From Symbiodinium natans (lineage: Eukaryota; Sar; Dinophyceae; Suessiales; Symbiodiniaceae), in NCBI GenBank assembly GCA_905221605.1, contig CAJNDS010002368.1, forward strand, positions 1,149,011-1,213,010: a stretch of DNA of 64,000 nt, given 5' to 3'. Below are positions 8,827 to 18,761 of the stretch, in pieces (positions within the stretch are counted from its first letter, which is position 1; each line of letters opens with the position of its first letter). The notes beneath the pieces were generated by a model, which was not told the DNA's origin, ran no database searches, and saw nothing but the letters and a program-made list of their open reading frames with translations. Position numbers and translations under genes: made by a program.

Positions 8827-10350
8827 TGAGGAGTTGCAATGTCCGTCCTTTGCGCGAAGCAGCATCTTGACCACCTGCCACTTGGGATCGGAAAAGCGTC
8901 TGGTGATCTGCATAGCATTTGTGGTGATCTACAGAGCATTTGAATCGAAGCCTCGGCATGCCCACGGGCTGCAGCAATATGCAGCGCCGTACGACCATCG
9001 TAGTCAGCCGCACTGGGGTCAGCTCTGCTAAGCAGCAGCTTCCTTCCCGGATCCCATGGGATGACGGTACATGCCGACATTGTCCAAACGAGTTTTTCAT
9101 CACACTGCCCACTGCCCACTGCCCCACTGCCCCACTGCTTCTCTGCAACCGCGTGTCTCGATCTGCGGCAACCATGCAGTGGCAGCCTGGCAGGGACGAA
9201 GCAAAGCAAGGCAAGCGTGCCGAGTGTGCCGTGCGCACTGCCGAAAAAAAGCGCTGCCGAACAGCGCCGCATCCCGAGTAGCGGGCGGCAGCACAGAGCA
9301 TGGCCGCTGTCTCCATTCCAGACCTAGAAATCCTATGAGGCCAACTTGCACTTGTACCGCACCGCGGTGTCACAAGCTTCCTGGCTTCCAGATTCCAGGG
9401 TCGGGGCGTTTGCCTTTCAAACTTGCTTCCTTCCGACGACGCCACTGGTTTGAGCATCGCTGCCACCTGCCACAAGACTGATGAGTGGATGAGTGGATGA
9501 GTGGAGTTGCGAATATGACGTCAGAGGAAATCATTCCCTGCCTTGCTGTGTCCAGCTCGGACGGCCTCGTCTAATGGGCTGTGACCCCAGCCTCGGCTCC
9601 CATTTCCCCCACTCGACGGCGCTTTGCCTTGAATGGAACATCAGGCCAGGACGATCTACAACGGTCGCATCCTTGAAAGGAGGGTGCGCAGGGTCATCTT
9701 GTCATCTTATGAAAGACATTGAACCGTCGCAGCACTGAGAGATTGACCGCTGCGTGGGATAGCAGCAATGCTACGACCTTTCCAGGAAACCCCATCAAAC
9801 CCATCAAGGACACGTGAGATGTGACACCGGTAACGGATTCAAAGAACAAACTCGGGCTGCTTGCACTCAGTGCTTCAAAGCTTCCACAAACAGACACTGC
9901 AGGCAGACAGCTCAGAGTAGCTAAACAGCTCTGCTTAGCTGGCTTAGCCGGCCAGGCCCAGTCTCTCGCAAGGGCCTCCTCGCGGCCCTCGGCAGCAGCG
10001 ATGTGGATGGCCGCCCGGCGGTCGTAATCGCCTAAAATGGCCCCTTGATTTGGAAAGGGAAGATGCTGGTGAGTAACTACCGGTGCCCTCCTGTTTTAGC
10101 AGCACACCCCGCCCTCCGCCAATCTTGAGTACTGGAGCTCCCTCTCTCTTCTGGGGACCTGCATTCACCTCATAGCCAGCGTCGAGGAGGCGCTTCAGCT
10201 CTTCGAGGTCTCCTGACGACCAATATAGGAACCAAACTAACCGGAAACGCTTGGAATTTCGTCAAACCACGAACCTTCCAACAGCCTTCAGATCTCGCCT
10301 TCGAGCGCTGCACTGCAAAGGTCTCCGGCCATATGTAATCTTGCCTTGAC
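8827..10350 (-). CDS. ankyrin-repeat protein, partial multi-exon gene
   Basis: Five short exons join into ankyrin repeats when read leftwards: 10297-10350 (LHMAGDLCSAALEG), 10159-10210 (DLEELKRLLDAGYEVNAG), 9965-10031 (GDYDRRAAIHIAAAEG), 8952-9042 (KLLLSRADPSAADYDG, then RTALHIAAARGHAE) and 8827-8874 (VVKMLLRAKDGHCNSS). Joined phrases such as NAGDYDRRAAIHIAAAEG and GHAEVVKMLLRA match the ankyrin consensus (D-G-R-T-A-L-H-x-A-A-x-x-G-H). The 10159 junction is GT-AG; the one after GHAE starts with GC. Ankyrin repeats bind proteins and often sit beside an enzyme or channel domain, which cannot be named here. Start and stop were not found: more exons should lie right of 10350, and the 3' end runs into repeats. 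Confidence is high for the family and moderate for exon ends. Confidence 0.8.
9100..9950. other. ankyrin gene intron
   Basis: Long intron between the third and fourth ankyrin exons. It holds short GCCCACT and GAGTGGAT repeats (about 9108-9140 and 9481-9503). No other gene is supported. Confidence 0.5.
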
Positions 10351-11600
10351 CTGGGGGATGGGGATGATAATTTTATCTACATCCTTGGCAGGAACTGCCG
10401 CGAAGTGTGAGCGAACCGCCTTTGGATCCTTCGATGATTTTCCTGGCGCAGGATGAAACGTTCAACGCAGCTGCGATGCCCAAGCATAAGTCTTGGCGCT
10501 TGGCCAGGAGAATTGTCGGCCTCAGATGCGTGACTCGAGCACAGCCACGTCCACAACGCGCAACGGAGCGCAACACAGAGTGCATTGAGTGCATAGGGAG
10601 CCGCATCTCTTGAGAGTCTGAGGGGTCGGCCAGGGCAGAAGCGAGGTTGAACGTCGGGGTGGCTTCCTCGAGACGAACATGCACACGATTTTGTACGGAT
10701 ATTCGATAGGATGGCGTACCACTTGGGGATATCCGGGCTCCTGATCACCCACTTGATGTGGCATGGGTTCCAAGGTAATTTGGGGCGGCGTGTCGTCGGA
10801 CGACCTTTTGCAGAGAAACGTCACAAGAAGTCAAAAAGAAGGCATGCGAGGCTCTGCCGCACAAAGCTGGCCTCGGGACAGCTGACGCAAGGAGGTCTAA
10901 CTCCAAGTGGCTCCCGGAAGCCGTGAGCTTCACCGCTCCTTCCAGGTCTTTTGCCATGCTGTATATGCCGAGGTCAGAAGCAAAAGCCAACCGGCAAGTC
11001 TCATGAAATCTCATGCGTTCCGTGACTTCCCTCTCCTGGTGCTGAGTGATCTTCCACAGAACTCGGGTTCGCAGAAGCAAAGCATTGATGACAAAACAAT
11101 CGAAAGCGCAATCTGATGAAGAGAGGAGAGCGATTTTGTTCAGAACAATCTTCCTTTTGAAGTTCCACCATGTACCGGCCAGAGAAACCACTCGTCATGA
11201 TAGTGAAGACTTGGCATTTTGTGATTGTCACGTATGCAACTCCTGAGATCGCTTTAGTTCCCCGCGTTTGCTCCGACAAAAACCTTGTGGCCCGGGCTTG
11301 CAGCTGCCCATATCAGCCCCGACGCTCTGCCGGGTCGAACAGGCTAGCAAGTGATACAGACCTCGGCGTTCAAAGATGTCAAAATCGCCCCAGTATCGGC
11401 CCGTTCAACACCTTCCATTCGACGTTTGCTGACAAGTGGAAGAATTGCAAACTCAGCAAAATCAGCGACTGGAGACTGACATTCGCAAAGAGAGCTGAGG
11501 CTCAGGCCTTGTAAGGTCTTGCGTAACTCCCCATCCAAACACTAAACTACCAGCTGTTGAGCTTGAGGGGCCCACCACACAGCAAGACCCGCATGCCACA
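10351..11600 (-). other. possible upstream exons of the ankyrin gene, unrecognised
   Basis: Minus-strand stretches with protein-like composition follow AG acceptors: ATPTFNLASALADPSDSQEM (about 10600-10665), MAKDLEGAVKLTASGSHLEL (about 10895-10955) and RMEGVERADTGAILTSLNAE (about 11360-11420). None was recognised and their joins were not worked out. They may be earlier exons of the same gene. Confidence 0.25.
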
Positions 11601-11603
11601 AGC

Positions 11604-11655
11604 CTACGCTCCGCTCCGCTCCGCTCCGCTCCGCTACGCTACGCTCCGCTACAGC
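11604..11655 (+). repeat. (CTCCG)n/(CTACG)n microsatellite
   Basis: About ten pentanucleotide units, CTCCG changing to CTACG. Confidence 0.85.
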
Positions 11656-13975
11656 GCGTGCTGCCACAGAGCCTTGACCTTTCAGAGCCGCGCTACTCCC
11701 TGGTTGATGCTCGATTTGGCCTCTTTGGGCCAAGCTCAAATGGTGCCGGACCAGAACTCCACCTGCGCTCGATGCCGAGCCTTGGGGAATCATGGAGACA
11801 CACATTTTCCCGATTGCGGAAACACACCATGCTCAGGGAAGCACATCATCAAGCTGCTGCAAGGGGTGTGCCAACGTCGCTGCCTGGCTGGCTGCACAAG
11901 ACCAGACAGTGCCTCTCTCCGCTGCTGATTGCTACAATAGTTTCTAGCTTCTTGAAGGAGGTCCGTGTCGCTTTCAATCCCAGCTATAGGCCTGGTGACA
12001 AGCAACGCCAGCTGCGGCAGCAGCCACTCTGAGCAGGGGGGGCCCGGGGAGTCTTGCCTGGGCACCAGCCAATCCCATAGGGCTTACACATGCTCTCAAG
12101 AAGCCACATCATCCCCACAATAAGATGCCAACGACCACGGGTGTAGAAACTGCCCTGCCCGGCATGAGGTGTAGTGCTGAGAAGCAGTCTTGACTCTCAC
12201 CCACGGAATGAACATCCGGGGAAGACCATGTCTGAAACTGTTGAAATGCCGCTGTTCCAATCCGTAGTGTTGCACCGCACTAGCTTCAAGAGTCAGTCGC
12301 CTCACACCACGAAGCACAACAAAAAGGTGGGTCAACAGCCTTGGCGATCCTGACATCGCCCTCTGCGGCTCGTGCATTCGACTGGTGACCCTCGTCAGCA
12401 TTGGACGTCAAGTTGCAGGATGCACAGAGAGAGAGGGAGAGAGAGAGAGAGGGGAAAAGGGGAAAACAGAGACACATAGAGAACAGTATACATACATAAC
12501 AGAGCCTCGCCTGCACTGCGACAGCAGCGGCTTGCCGACTGCGGGCGGCCCGTGCCTCGCATTGCTCTCTGCAAAACTCGAGAGCTCTACTCGAGTCTGC
12601 GAAGCATCTCCAGGCCTTGGCGGGGACACAGACCGTGCCTTGGTGAAGACCTTGTAGCCTCAAAAGGGGGGATCTGTTCTGTGGCACATCTCTGGAGCAC
12701 ATCTGCAGTGGATCTCATACGCAGCCGTATCGGCAGAATGCTGCTGCAATCACAATCTTCCCCACATGCTTCCATGGCTTTAGACTCCCAATCTTCGATG
12801 CTTCGCGCTTCTGGGGGAACCGCTGCGGATGGGGGAATGGCATGGCTGAGCAAGCCTCAGCTGGGCCCTCCCCCGCTGGATGATCTGGATGCCGCTTCGC
12901 TTCACACTTCGGTCACTTCCGAATGCTGCCTGGGGACCCTGGGGATCCTTGCAATGGAGACGAGAAGGCAACGGAGGCAACCGGCGACCCTCGTGACGCG
13001 ACGGCCTTCATCTCGAGAGATGTGTTATGTCGAGCCATACTATGCCGTACTCATGCGTCTGCCACCACCAATTGCACAAAGCTCTGGCACGGAATACGCA
13101 GCTGCGCCTTGGAGGCCAGATGCTGCAAGGCGTCAAGCCTGCCGAATCGAATGATGAAACATCTCGTCACCGCATGATGCAGGCAAAATGCATAGGCCTT
13201 TCTCGAAGCTTGGCCTTGGCTGCTCTGTCGTGCCGGAAGACGCGAGCAAAGCAAGCAAGAAGAGAGGCCGGGCGCTGTTGGGGGCTTTTTCGAAGCGCAA
13301 GTCAGGTCAGAAGCCGCCGCTCGCGTGCCCAGCGGCGAAACACTGGCAGCGCAGATTCCTCATTAGAAAGCAAAAGACGCCGATTCAAAAAGGTTTCAAA
13401 ACATCTGTCATCTCAAAACGAGCTTCTCGGGTGCGGCATGGTACGGCTTCAGGGGATCTGTTGGGGGGGGGGGGGGGGGTGCGGCTCCAAAACACAAACC
13501 GCGCGGAGGAGAAACTCAGAACGAACAGACGTCCTTGCGAACCGTGAACGGAGAAGGCTTTCAGTTCAGTCCTGCAATCGCATCCACTCCTCCCCTCGAA
13601 CGCGCTGACCTCGACATGCTGAACTGCTCCGCCAGCAGAGCCTGTTGCGCGATGTCATTGGCTTTCAGTCACGTGTAAGAATCCTCTGAAAGGAGTCACG
13701 TGCCATGTACATGTGCACACTTCGCCTGTTGACTTCGACTGCGAGCTGCTGGAACCTGGGCCAGTCACGGGGAACATCTACTGGATTCCAATAGCATGAG
13801 GTACACAGCCTGGGACGTTTTCTCGGCTTTGCACTCCGCGGAAGCTGCACCACTCCAGGAAGACCCACTGCAAGGGACACATACCACAACCTGGGATATG
13901 CTCACGTGCTCTTCGAGGGCACTGCGAGCTGACAACACGCTGGCAACTCGGACATGAAGCACCTGTCAATTCTGT
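11656..13975. other. no recognised gene; G17 run and GA tract
   Basis: Mixed-composition DNA with many chance frames on both strands. Features are a purine (GAGA) tract at 12425-12460 and an uninterrupted run of 17 G at 13463-13479. Minus-strand phrases such as RLDALQHLASKAQLRIPC (about 13060-13140) look protein-like, but no family was recognised. Confidence 0.4.
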
Positions 13976-13979
13976 GAAC

Positions 13980-16900
13980 CTACAGAATGGCCAGCGCAGT
14001 CACGCTGGATGTCCAAGTGGCCCAGTCCATGCGGCTTCGGCGCAAGAACTCCTCCACCTGCAGCTCGTAGCTCATATCCTGCTGTGCCAAGCAAGAATCT
14101 GTCGATGGCCTCATGGACCGCCACATGATAGCGGCCGTCAACAGCACTCAGGAGCAACGGCCTCGGACAGCAGAATGGGTCAAACATCCGCCACTGTGTG
14201 AACGCATGGAGTGGCGAGCGCTTGGGTCTGAACGCGCCCGGGCTCAAGACCTGATAACGGGTAACTTTCCCAATAGCAGAAGCCGTGATGCTCAGGAACA
14301 GGCTTTCAAAACCAGTTAAGCATGCGCCTACGCGCCTAAGCCTGTGTGGAAGGAAGGCATGAATAGACCACTATATAGACCCCCATGCGTTTTGGATAGG
14401 CCAAATCCCATAGACCCCTATCGATAGGGTCTGACCCGAACTCTGATAGGCCCCTATTCCGGGTAGGCCCCTATCCCGTTTCAGATAGAGCCCTTATCCG
14501 CCAGAAATAGGGGGCTAGCGAATCTATAGGTGCACCCGACAGGCCCCTATCGGAAAGTCATAGGCCCCTACCCCAGCCCGTCTGGGCAAGTTTAGTGTTT
14601 GTTTGAGGTTTTGTTGGTGTTTATGGTTTGTCTAGGGTTTAGGAGTTGCTAATAGCCTGAGGGCTTTTGGAGTTACAAGTAGTGGGTTTGCATAGGGTTT
14701 GGGGTTTGCTTAGGATATAGGGTCTGTTCAGACTTTTAGGGTTTAGAGTTTCAGGCTTGCTTTGGATTTGGGGTTTGTTTAGGGCTTAGGGTTAATTAAG
14801 CGTATAGGGTTTGTTCAGGGCTTAGGGTTTGTTCAGGGTTTAGGTTTGGGTATTGGTGTGTTCATGTTTTTTGTTTAGGGTTTACGGCTGTTTCGGGTTT
14901 AGGATTCTTTTGTGTCTCGAGTTTGCTTAGGGTTTGGTGTTTGTTTAGGTTTTAGGGTTTGACTAGGGTTTAGGGTCTATTTAGGTTTAGGGTTTGTTTA
15001 GGATCTGGGGTTTGTTTGGGGTTTGGGGTTTGTTAAGCTTTAAGACCTCTTCAGGATATAAGGCTTGTTTGGGGTTTGGGCTAGGGTTGAGGGCTGGCTT
15101 AGGGTTTAGGGTTTGTTCAGGGTTTACGGCTTGTTTAAGGGTCAAGGTTTTGTTTACGGTTTAGTGTTTGCTTAGGGTTTACGGTTTCCTTAGGGCGTTC
15201 GAAGTTTTTTGCTTTGGTCTGTTCAGGGTTCAGGGCTTGTTTAGGGCTTGGGGTTTGCTTCGGGTTTGCTTCGGGTCTAGGGTTGGGTTTAGGGTTTAGG
15301 GCTTGTTTGCCGTTTGGGGTTTGGCTAGGGTTTTAGTGACTATTTAGGGTTTAGGGCCATTAGGGTTTGTTTAGGATCTAAGGGTTGTTTGGGGCTTAGG
15401 ATTGCTTAACATTTTAGAGCTTCTTTAAGGTTTAGGGTTTTTTGGTGTTTAGGATTGGTTGAGGGTTTAGGGTTTGTTTAGGGTTTCGGGGCATTTAGGG
15501 TTTTGTGGAGGATTGAGGGTTTGTTTTGGGTTAAGGGTCTGCTTAGGGTTGAGGATTTGTTTTGGGTTCGTGGTTGTTCAGAGTTTAAGGTGTCTTTAGG
15601 GCTTGTATCCATTTCCGATAGGGGCCTGTCCGACAGGGGTCTCTCCTACTGGTGAAAGACGGCTACCTTTTTCGGACTCTTACTCGAAGAGAGCCACACG
15701 GCCGAGTACGCGGCATTGTCGGCAAGGATTCGAGTGCCTCGAGTGAAGACCGGCTCCAAGGCCACGAGATCCTGTGAAAAGCAAAGTCTCGAAAGAGTCC
15801 ATATGTCTCCAATCACGTTTTCACATTAAGTTTGCTTAGAGCTTTCTACAAAGAGAGGCTCTTGCTCTGAGCCTCTTTGCGCGTTTATCAAAAGCTTCGA
15901 ACCCCCGTCAGGACATGATGTTCCGAACCTCGTGATAGCGGGCGGCACTGTGGTCCAACACAACCACCTTTCTGCAGCAGGAAGTGAGATTGTTGTGCAC
16001 TCCTCGAGCAAGAAGCAGCAAGGCCCTGGCATCGGGACTGCCCAGCAGGCCCGTCTCTATCCAGTCGGCTGCGAAACCAATCTTCACCTTCCCATGAAGA
16101 ATACTCTTGATTGTGCTCGTTTTCCTCTCCCCCGCTCTCCTCTTGCGGCTTGCGGGGCAAGGACTTCAATGCAACTTCAGTGGAAGTCAGATTGCAAAGA
16201 GAGGAATATGTGTCTGGCGCGGACTGACTCACGTGGGACTCTTTATGTGATGCAACATCGCAAAGTGTCGCAAGTCTAAGCTTGGGAAGATAGATGGCGG
16301 GGAGCACAACTCACAGAGTACGAACAATGATTGCGAGCACTGCCATGTGCACATGGAGGGCAAAAAAAGAAAGGCGAAAACCGAAAACCATGCTGAATCA
16401 CCATGTGGGTCACAATCATCAACATCGTCGTCATGATCATGATCATGATCACGATCACGATCACGATCACGATCATGATCATCATCATCATCATCATCAT
16501 AATATGTTTCTGATTATTCGTCACTGCCGTCGTCATCGTCATCGTCGATGACCGAAGTGTAGCTGGCAGTGCAAATGCGAGCGAGTGTACTAGTACGTGA
16601 TCCCAAAAGCCAAGTTTGAGAGAACGCCTAAGTCGCTGAGTCGATACCACCGGCGCTCGACATTGGGACTACACAGCAGCATGTGCGATACCGACAATGA
16701 AAGCACCGAAGATCGTGCTCCAGTCTTTCAGCGCTGCAAGACATCCACGTTGGATTCACAGTTGCCTTCAGAAGCCTCCAACAGATCTCCTAACTTCGGC
16801 CACAGCCATGGCCTCTACCTCCTCTTCAGCTCCGGCCCATGCGATGATACGGCGTGCAACATGCGCGCTGGCCTCGGCCGACTTTCTGCAAATCAGGAAC

Positions 16901-17558
16901 TACAGTAGATGCTGTGGAAGAGGTTAGCTTTCGCTGTGTTCCGGACAGCATTCAGCTCGCAGGAAATCACACAGCCGCCTCCACCCAGCCTCCTGCGCAT
17001 CGAAAGTTTTTCAAAGTCTCGAGTCCTGGAGTTACAATGCACACAAACGTCAAAATAGAAGTTCTCCTGAGTCGCTGGACCACCAGTAGAGCCGAGAATC
17101 CCACGAAGCATCCCAACCTGAGTTCACTCAAAACAAAGGCGCCGCATTGGGCGAAGGAGCGCCTGCGAATTTGTCGCCCAGCAGCTCCAGAACCCGGTCA
17201 CCCGGACGAAGAACCGCCTCAAGCGACAAAAAATGCCATCAAGTCTCTGCATTTGCTTCTCATGTCTATCATGAAGCTACGCTGAGCTTCTCGTATCTCG
17301 GTATGCTTTCTGGGCTCAGATGTGTTGCAGGTCGCACAAGAACGGCCCGGCCTCCAGCAGGCGGGCTTTATTGCCGCCGGCAATCTTCAGCCACTCCCGG
17401 CGGCGTGCGAACCGGACCATCTCAGAGAGAACTCCATCCAGGTCGCCTTGCTGCACCCGCCGCTGCACGTACTGGAGCAAAGCAAACTGCTTGCGCCCCA
17501 AGGCAGCGATGTCAAAGGCAGGGTGGTGGAGCTCAACACCAGCAACCTCAGCTGTATC
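13980..17558 (-). CDS. catechol O-methyltransferase-like SAM methyltransferase, multi-exon
   Basis: Minus-strand exons reproduce the COMT fold in order. 17352-17558: GRKQFALLQYVQRRVQQGD and REWLKIAGGNKARLLE. 17186-17217: AVLRPGDRVLE. About 17062-17117: LGCFVGFSALLVVQRL. About 16945-16985: LGGGGCVISCELN. About 16800-16875: HVARRIIAWAGAEEEVEA. About 15920-15970: KVVVLDHSAARYHE. 15690-15771: EPVFTRGTRILADNA. The joins give VLELGCFVGFSA (SAM motif I), CELN (the Glu that holds the ribose), and LDH and ADN, which match the Mg-binding D...DN of rat/human COMT. A likely last exon at 13980-14075 (VEEFLRRSRMDWATWTSSV) ends in TAG. The enzyme would move a methyl group from SAM to a catechol-type hydroxyl. 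Introns after LLE and VLE begin with GC, and one after QRL with GA. The N-terminal exon and the segment between 16800 and 15970 are uncertain. Confidence 0.75.
14343..14580. repeat. TAGGCCCCTATC-type short repeats
   Basis: About eight imperfect copies of TAGGCCCCTATC and its complement GATAGGG. The last copies form the left arm of the inverted repeat that bounds the next block. Confidence 0.75.
14538..15630. repeat. 1.05-kb TTTAGGG-like block between perfect 19-bp inverted repeats
   Basis: GACAGGCCCCTATCGGAAA at 14538-14556 is the exact reverse complement of 15612-15630. Between them lies about 1 kb of degenerate GTTTGTTTAGGGTTTAGGG repeats with no reading frame. The block lies between two exons assigned to the methyltransferase gene. 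It may be a non-autonomous inverted-repeat element that captured telomere-like DNA. Confidence 0.7.
16428..16502 (+). repeat. (CATGAT/CACGAT)n-(CAT)n microsatellite
   Basis: ATCATG and ATCACG hexamers followed by ATC trinucleotides, within an intron of the methyltransferase gene. The plus-strand His/Asp-rich frame across it is a by-product of the repeat. Confidence 0.85.
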
Positions 17559-17589
17559 ACGTGAGCGGCGTTTTTTCTCAGACATTATA

Positions 17590-18110
17590 GCCCTTCCGCG
17601 GACCCTTCCGTGGCGCATTCCACGCCCGAGCCTTCCGCGGAAATATCCAACTCCACCTTCTCACCATAAACAGAAATCAAGAACCTGTCACTGAGTTTCT
17701 GTGATGTCAAAAGGTTTTGGGGGTTGAGGGTCAGGCAAGCGCCAAGGGTCAAGGGATAAGCTTTAGGGTGAAGGGTGAAGGATACAGGGTTAAGTTATAG
17801 GGTTATAATATGGAGGGTTAGGGTCTAGGGAGTACTTGGGGGCTTGGGAAGCATTGAAATGGGAGAAGCATGGGCTCTGGCCTGCCAAGCGACCCGTCGC
17901 CTTCCGCGGAGCTTCCGCAACCCTTCCGCGGGCCTCCCGCGGAGTTCCGCCGAAAGCTTGGAGAAGCGATGGGGCGCGATTCTTCTGGTTGATAACGTGT
18001 CGGGCGTCAGCAATGCAATCCCGAAGTACGTATTGGCTTTTTTAAGGTTTTTGTCTAAGCTTGAAGCTGACAGAAACACCTTCCGCGAACGCCACGCCTT
18101 CCGCGGACCG
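17590..18110. repeat. CCTTCCGCGG direct repeats
   Basis: CCTTCCGCGG or a near copy occurs near 17592, 17631, 17900, 17922, 18079 and 18097, centred on the palindrome CCGCGG. Between 17700 and 17830 lies a degenerate GGGTTAGGGTT tract. No gene was recognised. Confidence 0.6.
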
Positions 18111-18164
18111 TTCTGCGACCTTACGCGTAATCTTTTTTTACCTCTTCGGCCCCGTGGAAAATAT

Positions 18165-18450
18165 CCGCCGAGGCCTCGAGCCGAAGGTGTATAGGTTGCA
18201 CCCCCAAATCCTCACCACACGGCCCCCTTTTCTTGCCTGGAAAGGGTACTTTTCGTGGGCGACACAATCTGAAAGCTGACCGTTCGCCAGGACCAAAAAC
18301 AGACCCCTGCCCCAACCCCCCGCCCCCCCCTGCCCTAACCCCCGCCCCCAACTGCCCGGCCCCCTTGCCTCCCCTGCCGCCCCTGATTTCCCTCTGCCCG
18401 GCCGGGGACCCGTCCGGGGGCCCCCTGCCCCCCCCCCCCCCCACCCCCGG
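18165..18450 (+). repeat. dispersed element, copy 1, with C-rich tail
   Basis: CCGCCGAGGCCTCG, GCCGAAGGT, a pyrimidine-rich segment with TTGCCTGGAAAGGGTAC, then about 140 bases of C-rich DNA with a long C run near 18428-18441. A second copy in the same order is at 32773-32943. Confidence 0.6.
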
Positions 18451-18489
18451 CCCTTTTGCTTGAGGGGCCTGGCTCAACTTTACGAACCC

Positions 18490-18665
18490 AATCCAAGCCG
18501 AACCGTCTCAACCCTCGACCTTGAACCTTGAACCCTAAACCCAAAAACCCCAAACCCCAAACCGTGAACCTTGAGCCCTAAGCCCTCAACCCTAAACTAA
18601 CCCTCAAACCTAAACCCCAAACCATAAACCCGGAACCCTAAGCCCAAACGCAACCCTTATTGCTT
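18490..18665. repeat. CCCTAAA/CCCCAAA degenerate telomere-like tract
   Basis: Loose repeats of AACCCTAAACCC, AACCCCAAACC and CTTGAACC immediately 3' of the PPR gene. Confidence 0.7.
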
Positions 18666-18761
18666 GGGGTCCAGCGACTTGGGCGCTGCGGAATCACCAT
18701 GCTCACACGGATGCGCTGGGCCGGGCCGAGGCGGGTCGCGTAGCGTTAAAATTAATGTCCC

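Noticed and set aside
12552-13154. 200-codon plus-strand frame
   Set aside because: No motif, composition like translated non-coding DNA, and several equally long overlapping frames on both strands.
16294-16551. His/Asp-rich plus-strand frame that looks like a metal-binding peptide
   Set aside because: It is a CATGAT microsatellite within an intron of a minus-strand gene.
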